Made by a program: the position numbers and the translations under genes | The notes under the pieces: model-generated | What the model saw: only the letters and a program-made list of their open reading frames with translations | Database searches by the model: none | What the model was told of the DNA's origin: nothing | Source of the DNA: Bacteroidetes bacterium GWF2_40_14 | Lineage (GTDB): Bacteria; Bacteroidota; Bacteroidia; Bacteroidales; UBA932 | Assembly: GCA_001769195.1 (NCBI GenBank) | Contig: MEOK01000020.1 | Coordinates: forward strand, 66,797 to 130,796 | Direction of reading: 5' to 3' | DNA: 64,000 nucleotides | In this document: positions 18,672-26,771 of the stretch, piece after piece | How the letters are laid out: each line of letters starts with the position of its first letter | How positions within the stretch are numbered: position 1 is the first letter of the stretch

Positions 18672-20153
18672 ATGCTAAACCATTTTGACATTAAACAAAT
18701 TGAAGAGAGAGGAGGTTCTGTGGAGTCGGTTTTGAGAGAGATAGAGTTTTTCAAAAACGGATTTCCATACCTTAAAATTGATGCTCCTGCAACCCCGGAA
18801 AGAGGAATTAAGCAACTGAAAAAGGAAGAACAGGATATGGCCGTCCAGCAGTTTGAGGAGTTTACCGGGAGTGTATGTAAATTCGTACCTGCGTCAGGAG
18901 CAGCATCCAGAATGTTCAAGGAGTTGTTTGACGGACTTACATTGCTGGAGAAAGGTGAGGATATAGATCCGAAATCTTCTGTTAATCACTTTTTTGAAAG
19001 AACGGACAGTTATGCATTTTACAGCGACCTTATAAAGATGTCTGATTTTAATGCTGCTGACAGATTGTCGGTTATCAGAAAAACATTGTCTAGTCCCGGT
19101 CTGAACTATGCTTCAATGCCAAAGGGATTGATAAAATTTCATAAATATACAGAGGAGACACGGACTGCATTTGAAGAACATCTGGTTGAAGCAGCTCTCT
19201 ATGCAAAAGGTAAGAATGGTATAGCGAAACTGATTGTGACAGTATCTCCTGAACATGTAACAGGCTTCAAATCCCTTTTCGAAGAGGTAAGGAGCAAATA
19301 TGAGAATAGGTATGACGTAACCTACGATGTAATATTTACTCTTCAAAAACCTTCAACAGATACTATTGCTGTAGATGAGAACAACGAACCATTCAGAAAA
19401 ACTGACGGATCATTGTTGTTCAGACCCGGCGGGCATGGGGCTTTGATAGAAAACCTTAATGATATAAATGACGACATCGTAATTATAAAGAATATTGACA
19501 ATGTGGTCAAAGAGAAACTTTTATCTGATACAATAAAATGGAAAAAAGTATTGGGAGGGGTTCTTTTATACTATCAGGAAAAGATATTCAACTATATAAA
19601 TATATTGGACGGAGAACTTGATAGTCAGATTACAACTGAAATAAAAGATTTTTTAGAAAGGGAGTTCTGCATTAAGCTTCCATCTGTACCAGATTCAATT
19701 TTCACAGAATTTCTGCGGGCAAAACTAAACAGGCCACTAAGGGTTTGCGGTATGGTTAAAAACCTTGGTGAACCAGGAGGGGGGCCATACATCGTTTACG
19801 ATGCAGACGGCTCCACATCGCTCCAGATTCTCGAAAGCGCCCAGCTTGACATGAATAATCCGGTAACAGCACATCTGATGGAACGGGCCACTCATTTTAA
19901 TCCGGTGGACATTGTCTGTTCATTCAAGGATTACAAGGGAGAAAAGTTTGATCTGAATAAATTTGTAGATCATGAGACAGGCTTTATCTCATATAAAAGT
20001 CTTGAAGGACGTATCCTAAAGGCTCAGGAACTACCGGGTTTATGGAATGGTGCAATGAGTCAGTGGAACACTCTCTTTGTTGAGGTTCCGGTATCAATTT
20101 TCAACCCGGTAAAGACAATATTCGATCTTTTAAGACCTGAACATCTGGATTGA
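18672..20153 (+). CDS. DUF4301 family protein
   Basis: This 493-residue soluble protein fits DUF4301, a family I know mainly from Bacteroidota. Notable conserved-looking stretches are FVPASGAASRMFKEL near residue 75, which resembles the glycine-rich nucleotide loop of sugar nucleotidyltransferases; LFRPGGHGALIENLNDI near 250; and LGEPGGGPYIVYDADG near 370. A nucleotide-dependent transferase activity is plausible but unproven. It lies 6 bases after pdxB, so a link to vitamin B6 or cell-wall precursors can only be guessed from position. It ends 5 bases from the convergent gene at 20159. Confidence 0.75.
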   Translation: MLNHFDIKQIEERGGSVESVLREIEFFKNGFPYLKIDAPATPERGIKQLKKEEQDMAVQQFEEFTGSVCKFVPASGAASRMFKELFDGLTLLEKGEDIDPKSSVNHFFERTDSYAFYSDLIKMSDFNAADRLSVIRKTLSSPGLNYASMPKGLIKFHKYTEETRTAFEEHLVEAALYAKGKNGIAKLIVTVSPEHVTGFKSLFEEVRSKYENRYDVTYDVIFTLQKPSTDTIAVDENNEPFRKTDGSLLFRPGGHGALIENLNDINDDIVIIKNIDNVVKEKLLSDTIKWKKVLGGVLLYYQEKIFNYINILDGELDSQITTEIKDFLEREFCIKLPSVPDSIFTEFLRAKLNRPLRVCGMVKNLGEPGGGPYIVYDADGSTSLQILESAQLDMNNPVTAHLMERATHFNPVDIVCSFKDYKGEKFDLNKFVDHETGFISYKSLEGRILKAQELPGLWNGAMSQWNTLFVEVPVSIFNPVKTIFDLLRPEHLD

Positions 20154-20158
20154 TTTCA

Positions 20159-20542
20159 CTACTTAATTTTCTTTGAAAATTTTTTGGACAGGAGCTGTTC
20201 CAAAAGAATAAGTATGACAGTGTTGACTCCTATAATTGACCAACGGGAAACATATTCGTTGCGGAACATTATTGCAAAATCATTTATATAACCTTTTATC
20301 GCAGATGTCATGGCATCTGCCTTGATATGAAAGAAATACCTGTTAAGCAGAAACATGCTTGCAATAAATGCAAGGGTGCAGAAAATCAGAAAGAGAGACT
20401 GAGTTATGTTCTCATTTCTTTTCTCTCTTCTATTTTTTTCTTCTTCAATCCTTTTCATGACATCGGTAGAAAAATTATAATTCATCTGGTGGGTTTTTAG
20501 CCGAGAGAAAACGTCACTAAGTTGTTGGTCAAGATTATCCAT
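20159..20542 (-). CDS. Small membrane protein cotranscribed with an ECF sigma factor; possible anti-sigma factor
   Basis: I do not recognise a named family. The 127-residue protein has a cytoplasmic, charged N-terminal segment of about 45 residues, a first membrane helix at about 47-67 (SLFLIFCTLAFIASMFLL) and a second near 101-118. The gene overlaps the end of the sigma gene by 8 bases, the arrangement usual for ECF sigma/anti-sigma pairs. The N-terminal segment could bind the sigma factor, but it has no zinc HxxxCxxC motif. Function is inferred from position only. Confidence 0.65.
   Translation of the reverse strand: MDNLDQQLSDVFSRLKTHQMNYNFSTDVMKRIEEEKNRREKRNENITQSLFLIFCTLAFIASMFLLNRYFFHIKADAMTSAIKGYINDFAIMFRNEYVSRWSIIGVNTVILILLEQLLSKKFSKKIK
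20165..20185 (+). terminator. Weak AT-rich hairpin after DUF4301
   Basis: AATTTTC and GAAAATT form a 7-bp stem with a 3-base loop followed by four T. It lies inside the 3' end of the convergent gene. The stem is weak, so termination is uncertain. Confidence 0.3.
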
Positions 20543-21098
20543 AAACTACCTCCCTGGTATCATTAATAATAAGATTGAGCTGCTTTTTTATTCGGTGTAG
20601 CCGGGTCTTGACGTTTGATTCGCTCATTCCGGTAATTTCCATAAGCTCCTTTATTGTTTTTTCATTCATATAAAAAGAGAGAATGAGAAATCTGTCTTTT
20701 GGTTCCAGCTGTACGAGCGCTTTTTGCAATATTACGTACAAAATCTCGCGTTCATCCCTCTTTTCCGAAACAGAATCATCATCAGAGAGTATCTCACAGT
20801 TGTTGCCATCGATAGAAACATTATTCCTCTTTTGTCTTCTTGTTCTTGAAATAGCCATGTTATATGCTATTCTGTATACCCATGTAGAAAAGGAGCACTC
20901 TCCCCTGAAGCTTTTGAGTGAGAAAAATGCTTTTACAAAAACATCCTGTGAAACCTCCTCTGCATCCTCCCTACCCGAAACGACACCCAGCACCAAATTG
21001 TAAATATTGGATGAATGCCTCTCTACAAGTTCTTTGTAAAGATGTTCCTCACCCGATATAATTCTTGTGATAAGCAGTTTCTCCTCTTCTCTTGTCAT
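20535..21098 (-). CDS. ECF-type RNA polymerase sigma factor
   Basis: The 187-residue protein has sigma region 2 (LVERHSSNIYNL, DAEEVSQDVFVKAF, FSTWVYRIAYNMA) and region 4 with a helix-turn-helix (KTIKELMEITGMSESNVKTRLHRIKKQL), and no region 3 - the ECF layout. It should direct transcription of a small regulon. A TGTAAC-N16-CGTC motif directly upstream suggests it activates its own gene, and the same motif faces the divergent gene at 21221. The start at 21098 is only about 11 bases after the CGTC element, so the transcript is nearly leaderless. The stimulus is unknown. Confidence 0.93.
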   Translation of the reverse strand: MTREEEKLLITRIISGEEHLYKELVERHSSNIYNLVLGVVSGREDAEEVSQDVFVKAFFSLKSFRGECSFSTWVYRIAYNMAISRTRRQKRNNVSIDGNNCEILSDDDSVSEKRDEREILYVILQKALVQLEPKDRFLILSFYMNEKTIKELMEITGMSESNVKTRLHRIKKQLNLIINDTREVVYG

Positions 21099-21108
21099 AC
21101 GTTTATAA

Positions 21109-21134
21109 GACGCAACTATTTATGTAAAGTTACA
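21109..21134 (-). promoter_or_regulatory. ECF-type promoter of the sigma gene
   Basis: On the minus strand TGTAAC (21129-21134) is separated by exactly 16 bases from CGTC (21109-21112), the usual form of ECF-dependent promoters (AAC in the -35 and CGTC in the -10). An identical motif with identical spacing faces the other way at 21158-21183. Confidence 0.7.
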
Positions 21135-21157
21135 CGAAAATCCGCAACAAAGGAAAA

Positions 21158-21183
21158 TGTAACCTTTTATTGATACCCTCGTC
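21158..21183 (+). promoter_or_regulatory. ECF-type promoter of the divergent membrane protein gene
   Basis: TGTAAC (21158-21163), 16 bases, CGTC (21180-21183). Initiation near 21190 would leave about 30 bases of leader before the ATG at 21221. Identity with the motif on the sigma side makes a shared regulator very likely. Confidence 0.7.
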
Positions 21184-21220
21184 ATATTAGCAAAACATAA
21201 ACAATTTAACATTTACTATT

Positions 21221-21649
21221 ATGATGGAATTTATCTCGATCCCCCTTACATTCGGCATAGGTGCATATGCTTTCTACAAAATCGTAGAGCTTTTCGTAAG
21301 GAAAAAAGAGCGTCTGCTTATTGTGGACAAACTCTCCTCTCTGGAAGGTATTTCAAGTGAAAAACTTGATTTTTCCAAATTATTTCCTCAGGAAAAAAGC
21401 GATAAAGGTCAGTATCTCGCTCTAAGATTCGGATCCCTCATCGTTGGTCTTGGCCTTGGTTTGTTGGTCGGATACTTTTTAGGTCTTGCTTCATATTCAG
21501 GTTATTCAGTAACATCCAATAATGAAATGTATTACCGAGTAAGAGATAATCTGGAACTGATTTATGGTGCTTCTACTTTGTTATTTGGAGGGCTTGGTCT
21601 TATAGCGGGATTTCTGATGGAATACAAGATACGGAAGAACAACAAGTAG
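21221..21649 (+). CDS. Small membrane protein (DUF6249-like), predicted ECF sigma target
   Basis: The 142-residue protein has an N-terminal membrane helix (about residues 5-22), a charged cytoplasmic stretch (KKERLLIVDKLSSLEG), and two further helices (about 68-92 and 113-133). It resembles small DUF6249-type membrane proteins that often accompany ECF sigma genes in Bacteroidota; this naming is tentative. Its promoter has the same ECF motif as the divergent sigma gene, so it is probably a regulon member and might take part in signal transmission. It ends at a good terminator. Confidence 0.65.
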   Translation: MMEFISIPLTFGIGAYAFYKIVELFVRKKERLLIVDKLSSLEGISSEKLDFSKLFPQEKSDKGQYLALRFGSLIVGLGLGLLVGYFLGLASYSGYSVTSNNEMYYRVRDNLELIYGASTLLFGGLGLIAGFLMEYKIRKNNK

Positions 21650-21667
21650 ATTTGTAATATAAAATGA

Positions 21668-21714
21668 GGGGCATGACGCTGATTCTCTAGAACCAAGCTC
21701 ATGTTCCTTTTTTT
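21668..21714 (+). terminator. Intrinsic terminator after the ECF target gene
   Basis: GGGGCATGA pairs with TCATGTTCC (two G-U pairs), extended by GCT/AGC past a bulge, and is followed by seven T (21708-21714). Confidence 0.7.
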
Positions 21715-21729
21715 ATTTGGAATAATTCT

Positions 21730-21737
21730 TATATTTG
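21730..21737 (+). promoter_or_regulatory. Predicted -7 box of the LruC lipoprotein gene
   Basis: TATATTTG matches TAnnTTTG, directly after the preceding terminator. Leader to the ATG at 21773 would be about 32 bases. No -33 TTTG at standard spacing. Confidence 0.4.
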
Positions 21738-21772
21738 CCGAAAATAGCGAAAAACTGCATAATATATTAATT

Positions 21773-23782
21773 ATGAAAACTTCTGCATCAAAGAAAATCT
21801 TCTTTCTTTCTTTTTGTATTTTTGTATTGTCATCATGCTTGAAATTGTCACCAAATAACCAGGAAGATCCAAAAGTATATTTCGATTTTGCCACGACCGG
21901 CAACTATTCATTCTCTCTTGATTACAAGACATCATTCAATTCTCCTATAGTATTTTACATATATGATGAATACCCCTTTGTTCCTGTAGCAAATGATCCG
22001 GACAGAGAGGTTTTTAAAACCGGACTTAATCCAATCTTAAAGGGTATTACTGAAAACTTCGGCAAATATACTGGAATAGTCAACATTAAAAAGACAGTAA
22101 ATCAATTGTATGTGTATAGCACTACCTTGGGGGTGCCGCAACTACTTAAGTCTTCCTTTGCAAACAACAAGTTTACTGTAGATGCAAGCAGCACTGCAAG
22201 CTATATTACTGCAGCTGTTGATGTGAAGAGCAGCGAAATGATAACCCTTAATGGTTCAATACCCGGATACACAACATTGGGAACATGGAACAGTTCTGGC
22301 AGACCCAACTATCTTATGTCGCCAAATGCAACCATATCTGCAGGACTGATAAATGTAGTGAACTCATCTTTGCCGGAAGGCACACGGGTACCGGAAAGAA
22401 ATCCCCAATTCATTACAAACGGGGCAAGTTCAGCGTTACGAATTATTGAAGATGCAACAGTAGAGGTTGTATTCATTCATGAAGGTGCTGATTATAGAAA
22501 TGCGCTTGGGTACTTTCATTATCCTACAAGCAGTCCTCCATCAAGTATTAGTTCTATAAGCAGAATCATCGCATTTCCAAATGTTTCTTATTCAGGCAGC
22601 GGAGGTGGACTTGCATCGGGCAACAGAGTACAGTTACAGTATTGGAACGGCACTACCTTGACTAATGTATTTCCGGCTGGCACTAGTATTGGCTGGTTCA
22701 TTGCTGCCAATGGTTGGAATTCAAATGGGACAATCAATCAAAGTGCGCAACATTATTATTCTCTTGAGCAGTTTAACCCGGAGACAAACTCACTGTTGAG
22801 ACCTCATAATGTTCTGCTTTATGACCCCCAAAGACAGTTAGTAGTGCTTGGTTTTGAAGATCTTAATAGAGCTTTTGGTTCTGATGACGACTTTAACGAT
22901 GCCGTTTTTTATGCTGTTGGCACTCCTGTGACAGCTATAGATTATGATGACCTACCTGTAGTTGTTGATCCTACGGATACTGACGGAGATGGAATTCCAA
23001 ATGACAGGGATGAATTTCCAAACGATCCTGATGTTGTCTATTCAACACATTATCCATCTCTTAACACATATCATTCAGTGGCTTATGAAGATTTATGGCC
23101 AAGCAGGGGTGATTATGACATGAACGACGTGGTTGTTTCATACAACTCTACCCATTTCCTTAACGGAGCAAACAAAATTGTGAAAATTACCGACAGAATC
23201 AAACCATTGTGGTCGGGAGGTATTCTAGACGTAGGCTTCGGTTACCAGATGGGAGTTTCTTCTTCTTCTGTAAGCAGTGTTAATAAAACCAGTACATTTA
23301 CAGATAACAGTTTCAGATATCAGCTGTCGGCAAACGGTACTGAACAGTCACAATCCAAAGCCACTATTATGGTATTCGACAACGTAACCACATTGGGTCT
23401 GACAGGGACTGGGGCAAAACCGGTTTTCAACATCGATATAAGATTCACATCTCCTGTGACAATTGACCAGGTAACTACTCCGCCTTACAATCCGTTTATA
23501 GTTGTCAACAATAATAGCAGGGGGAGAGAAGTACACCTGCCGAATTATCTTCCTACTGAATTGGCTGACAGCAGACAACTGGGAAGTGCCAATGACAAAT
23601 CGGACCCTTCTCAGAATCGCTATTACGTTTCTGACGATGCAATGCCTTTTGCAATCCTGATTCCGGAGAATTTTGAATGGCCTACAGAATCAGTGAACAT
23701 TGGTGTCTATTATCCGAAATTCCTTCAATGGGCAAAATCACTTGGAGTAGATTATCCCGACTGGTACCTGTATCCGAGGTAA
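21773..23782 (+). CDS. LruC domain lipoprotein with DUF4114 and DUF4842 regions
   Basis: The chosen start at 21773 gives a 669-residue protein with a lipoprotein signal (MKTSASKKIFFLSFCIFVLSSC; lipid-modified cysteine about residue 22). An upstream ATG at 21701 lies in the terminator and promoter region and is rejected. The middle holds a DUF4114-like part (VLGFEDLNRAFGSDDDFNDAVF), then a calcium-binding thrombospondin-3-like loop (DTDGDGIPNDRDEFPNDPD), then the LruC/DUF4842 part with DYDMNDVVVSYN. Members are exported or surface-anchored in Bacteroidota; the ligand is unknown. The gene stands alone and ends 8 bases from a convergent gene. Confidence 0.85.
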   Translation: MKTSASKKIFFLSFCIFVLSSCLKLSPNNQEDPKVYFDFATTGNYSFSLDYKTSFNSPIVFYIYDEYPFVPVANDPDREVFKTGLNPILKGITENFGKYTGIVNIKKTVNQLYVYSTTLGVPQLLKSSFANNKFTVDASSTASYITAAVDVKSSEMITLNGSIPGYTTLGTWNSSGRPNYLMSPNATISAGLINVVNSSLPEGTRVPERNPQFITNGASSALRIIEDATVEVVFIHEGADYRNALGYFHYPTSSPPSSISSISRIIAFPNVSYSGSGGGLASGNRVQLQYWNGTTLTNVFPAGTSIGWFIAANGWNSNGTINQSAQHYYSLEQFNPETNSLLRPHNVLLYDPQRQLVVLGFEDLNRAFGSDDDFNDAVFYAVGTPVTAIDYDDLPVVVDPTDTDGDGIPNDRDEFPNDPDVVYSTHYPSLNTYHSVAYEDLWPSRGDYDMNDVVVSYNSTHFLNGANKIVKITDRIKPLWSGGILDVGFGYQMGVSSSSVSSVNKTSTFTDNSFRYQLSANGTEQSQSKATIMVFDNVTTLGLTGTGAKPVFNIDIRFTSPVTIDQVTTPPYNPFIVVNNNSRGREVHLPNYLPTELADSRQLGSANDKSDPSQNRYYVSDDAMPFAILIPENFEWPTESVNIGVYYPKFLQWAKSLGVDYPDWYLYPR

Positions 23783-23794
23783 TAAACTTATTAC
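23779..23794. other. Inverted repeat spanning two convergent stop codons
   Basis: GTAATAA and TTATTAC are perfect 7-base arms around 2 bases and contain the TAA stops of both convergent genes. It may act as a bidirectional RNA end or be partly a by-product of facing TAA codons; there is no T-tract. Confidence 0.3.
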
Positions 23795-24855
23795 TTGAGC
23801 ATTATTCCGGAACCGATTGTCCCATTCTTGAATATTTCAGTATGATTTTTGCGTACTCTGGCTTTCCAGTCACCCTTGTGATAAGCATAACTGACAATCA
23901 TTGGTACTACTGTTGTGGCCTCTGCATAAACCATTTGTTCATGAGCAGTATTTACCTTACCCCATGAATTAGCTTCTTTAAGTGTTGAACTTGAACATGC
24001 TCCGTCACGAACATCTGCTACAGTAATCTGAACAGCGTATTGATGCATAGGAACGTCGAATCCCAGACACTCTGCACATACAACTGTATCCTGAGCGAAA
24101 TTCTTTGGAACTCCACCTCCAATCATAAACAGACCACTTGTTTTTGCAGCAAGTTTTACATCTGTAAGTTCGCGGAAATCTGCAACTGAATCTATAGATA
24201 GATATGGCTTACCCTCCTTCATTCTCTCTACCTGATGCATTACAAGACCAAATCCGGCACTGCAATCGCTGAATGCAGGAACAAAAATTGGAATGTTCAA
24301 TTCGTACGCAGTCTGGATTAGAGAATTTTTCTTCACGGAGTTCTTCGAAAGCCACTTGCCAATTTCGAATATGAATTCACGCGAAGAGTAAGGACGCGGT
24401 TCCAATGAGTCGGCAATTGTCTTTATTGTTGAATCACAAGCCTGAAGCTCTTCTTCATCTATGAAAGTATCGTATATTCTGTCAATATAATTGCTTCTAA
24501 GAAGTGTGTCATCTATAAATTGAGATCCCTTGTAATGTTTATAACCTAATGCCTCAAAAAAGTCCATGTCAATAATTGAGGCTCCTGTTGAAACAATTGC
24601 ATCAATCATATTAAAGCGAAGCATGTCCACATATACCTGCATGCATCCACCTGCAGATGTGCTGCCTGCAATAATGAGCCAGTTTGTGGATTCCTTGTCT
24701 TTAATCATAAGTTGAAGAATGTCAGCAGCAGCAGCTGTATCGCGTGAGGTGAAAGACATATCACGCATTGCGTCTATAATGGGAGTGGAATCAATCTTTG
24801 TGATATCGATGTGCTTAATGGTATCCTTCAATAGATCTTTCTTTTTCGGTTTCAT
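23791..24855 (-). CDS. Deoxyhypusine synthase-like protein
   Basis: From ATG 24853-24855 the product is 354 residues. An upstream in-frame TTG at 24879 lies within the promoter -7 box and is rejected. The fold is recognised from GSTSAGGCMQVYVDMLRF and AIVSTGASIIDMDF (NAD-binding part), GGGVPKNF (the position of the active-site lysine that carries the aminobutyl group) and SSTLKEANSWGKV near the C-terminus. Bacteria lack eIF5A; bacterial relatives have been tied to polyamine synthesis such as homospermidine formation, so a polyamine aminobutyl transfer is a reasonable guess. It is divergent from lysA. The substrate is not decided by sequence. Confidence 0.82.
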   Translation of the reverse strand: MKPKKKDLLKDTIKHIDITKIDSTPIIDAMRDMSFTSRDTAAAADILQLMIKDKESTNWLIIAGSTSAGGCMQVYVDMLRFNMIDAIVSTGASIIDMDFFEALGYKHYKGSQFIDDTLLRSNYIDRIYDTFIDEEELQACDSTIKTIADSLEPRPYSSREFIFEIGKWLSKNSVKKNSLIQTAYELNIPIFVPAFSDCSAGFGLVMHQVERMKEGKPYLSIDSVADFRELTDVKLAAKTSGLFMIGGGVPKNFAQDTVVCAECLGFDVPMHQYAVQITVADVRDGACSSSTLKEANSWGKVNTAHEQMVYAEATTVVPMIVSYAYHKGDWKARVRKNHTEIFKNGTIGSGIMLK

Positions 24856-24876
24856 TTTTGTATTTTTAATTTTCCG

Positions 24877-24884
24877 CAAAGATA
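24877..24884 (-). promoter_or_regulatory. Predicted -7 box of the deoxyhypusine synthase-like gene
   Basis: Minus-strand TATCTTTG matches TAnnTTTG fully. A near -33 (CTTG) lies 18 bases upstream. Leader to ATG 24855 is about 18 bases. Confidence 0.45.
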
Positions 24885-24914
24885 GATAATTTCAGTTAAG
24901 AACAAGTTTTTTAC

Positions 24915-24922
24915 TACTTTTG
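24915..24922 (+). promoter_or_regulatory. Predicted -7 box of lysA
   Basis: TACTTTTG matches TAnnTTTG, with about 25 bases of leader to the lysA ATG. The -33 region has no TTTG. The two divergent -7 boxes are 30 bases apart, so their polymerase footprints overlap. Confidence 0.4.
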
Positions 24923-24950
24923 AACTCTAATCCCAAACATCTATAATCCT

Positions 24951-26099
24951 ATGTTTGATAAACAAACCTTAAAAAAATTCGAAACTCTCGAGACTCCTTT
25001 TTACTACTATGATCTGGACTTGTTGAAAAAAACTCTTGACAGGTATTCAAATGAACGGGACAGATACAGTTATCATGCTCACTACGCATTAAAAGCTAAT
25101 GCCAACGAAAGGATACTATCAATTATTAAGAGTTACGGATTCGGTGCCGACTGTGTAAGTGGAAATGAGGTTTCATTGGCTCTTAAAATGGGATTCAACA
25201 GCAAAGACATTGTATATGCAGGTGTCGGTAAGTCAGACAAAGAGATTATAACTGCCCTTAACGGAGGAATATTCAGCTTTAATTGCGAGTCCATACCAGA
25301 AATAGAAGTAATAAACAACCTGGCTGTTGGTTTAGGTAAGAAAGCCAGTATTTCGCTTAGAATCAACCCCGATATTGATGCACATACTCATAAATACATT
25401 AGCACCGGAAGAGCCCAGGATAAATTTGGAATCAGCCCCTGGATGTTCGAATCTGTAATAAGAACAATAGACAACTGTCCCGGTATTGAACTGACAGGTC
25501 TTCACTTCCATGTAGGGTCGCAGATTACCGATTTGAATGTCTTTGAATTGCTTTGTATAAGAATAAACGATTTGCAAGGTTGGTTCAGAGAAAAAGGGCT
25601 TCTTTTGAAGAATATTAATCTTGGTGGTGGTCTTGGTGTTGATTATTCCGACCCGGATGCCTTCCCAATACCAGATTTTACCGACTATTTCAAAATAATA
25701 AACAAAAACCTAGAAGTTTATCCGGGACAGTCAGTTCATTTTGAACCGGGCAGAGCTCTTGTTGCTCAGTGTGGAACGCTGGTATCGAGAGTTCTTTATG
25801 TCAAAATGGGTAAAGGAAAGAAGTTTGCGATTCTAGATGCTGGTATGAATGACCTTATCCGGCCGGCTCTTTATCAAGCCTCTCACAAGTTGCAAAACCT
25901 GACATCGAATGGTAGGTTAATGAAGTACGATGTTGTTGGCCCGATTTGTGAATCCAGTGACAGGTTCGGTAAAAATATCCTGATGCCAGAGACTGGCAGG
26001 GGAGATATTGTTGCGATACGGTCAGCAGGAGCCTACGGCCAGGTTATGAGCATGAGATACAATCAAAAGCCGCTTGCACCGGAGTATTATTCTGAGTAA
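24951..26099 (+). CDS. lysA: Diaminopimelate decarboxylase
   Basis: This 382-residue PLP enzyme of the alanine-racemase fold makes L-lysine from meso-diaminopimelate. The PLP lysine is K48 in HYALKANAN. Further motifs are GLHFHVGSQI, the phosphate loop NLGGGLGVDY, FEPGRALVA, the catalytic cysteine in GPICESSDRFG and GAYGQVMSMRYN at the end. Carboxynorspermidine decarboxylase is a related alternative worth considering because of the deoxyhypusine synthase neighbour, but the GPICESSD and YGQVMSMRYN motifs favour LysA. It precedes tetR by 31 bases. Confidence 0.92.
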   Translation: MFDKQTLKKFETLETPFYYYDLDLLKKTLDRYSNERDRYSYHAHYALKANANERILSIIKSYGFGADCVSGNEVSLALKMGFNSKDIVYAGVGKSDKEIITALNGGIFSFNCESIPEIEVINNLAVGLGKKASISLRINPDIDAHTHKYISTGRAQDKFGISPWMFESVIRTIDNCPGIELTGLHFHVGSQITDLNVFELLCIRINDLQGWFREKGLLLKNINLGGGLGVDYSDPDAFPIPDFTDYFKIINKNLEVYPGQSVHFEPGRALVAQCGTLVSRVLYVKMGKGKKFAILDAGMNDLIRPALYQASHKLQNLTSNGRLMKYDVVGPICESSDRFGKNILMPETGRGDIVAIRSAGAYGQVMSMRYNQKPLAPEYYSE

Positions 26100-26130
26100 A
26101 ACAATTATATATTAAGAAAATCAACTATCT

Positions 26131-26739
26131 ATGAGCAGGTTAAGTTCAAAAGAAAAATATGTTAATCAGGTATATCAGCTTTTCAGACAGAAGGGCTTAA
26201 GATTGACAATGGATGATATTGCGAACGAGTTAAGACTTACCAAAAAAACTCTTTACAATAATTTTTCCAGCAAGGATGACCTTATGCGGACTGTTATGCA
26301 ACATGTGCTTGAAGATATAGAGTTTAAAATCAATATCGCACTCAATCAGGGAAAAAATGCGATAGAGGCTCTCTACCTTACTAGTTCTATGATGAATAAA
26401 TCCTTAGAGGACATTGGTCCACTTTTGTTGAGCGACTCTTCGGTATGTCTTCCTGACCTTAAAGTTCTGGACCATACTAACCGCATGAGTTTTTATTCAA
26501 GGATTATTTTTGAAAATCTGGAGAGAGGACTCTCTGAGTCTTTGTATAGGGAGGATATAAACAAAGAGCTTACAACTCTCTTTTTTACCTCAGCAATGGC
26601 AAAAATTTATTCGTGGAACGGATCATATATATTTTTGAAAGATCCATATATCTTTCATTCAGAGCTTGTAAGATATCATCTTGAGGCTATCGTAAACGAT
26701 GAAGGGAGGACCATCCTTAAGAATTTCATCAAAAAATGA
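26131..26739 (+). CDS. TetR/AcrR family transcriptional regulator
   Basis: The 202-residue protein has an N-terminal helix-turn-helix (RLTMDDIANELRLTKKTLYNNFSSKDDL, residues about 21-48) and an all-helical ligand domain without a recognisable specificity. It lies between lysA and ffh in the same direction and may share the lysA transcript. No palindromic operator is obvious nearby, and no transporter is adjacent, so the target and ligand are unknown. Confidence 0.87.
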   Translation: MSRLSSKEKYVNQVYQLFRQKGLRLTMDDIANELRLTKKTLYNNFSSKDDLMRTVMQHVLEDIEFKINIALNQGKNAIEALYLTSSMMNKSLEDIGPLLLSDSSVCLPDLKVLDHTNRMSFYSRIIFENLERGLSESLYREDINKELTTLFFTSAMAKIYSWNGSYIFLKDPYIFHSELVRYHLEAIVNDEGRTILKNFIKK

Positions 26740-26740
26740 C

Positions 26741-26748
26741 TATTTTTG
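26741..26748 (+). promoter_or_regulatory. Predicted -7 box of ffh
   Basis: TATTTTTG matches TAnnTTTG and starts 2 bases after the tetR stop; leader to the ffh ATG is about 20 bases. No -33 TTTG at standard spacing. Confidence 0.4.
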
Positions 26749-26771
26749 CCGTCTGAAAAATAATCGAAGAG

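Noticed and set aside
24856-24879. TTG start for the deoxyhypusine synthase-like gene
   Set aside because: The TTG is part of the -7 box TATCTTTG, so it cannot be in the mRNA if that promoter is used.
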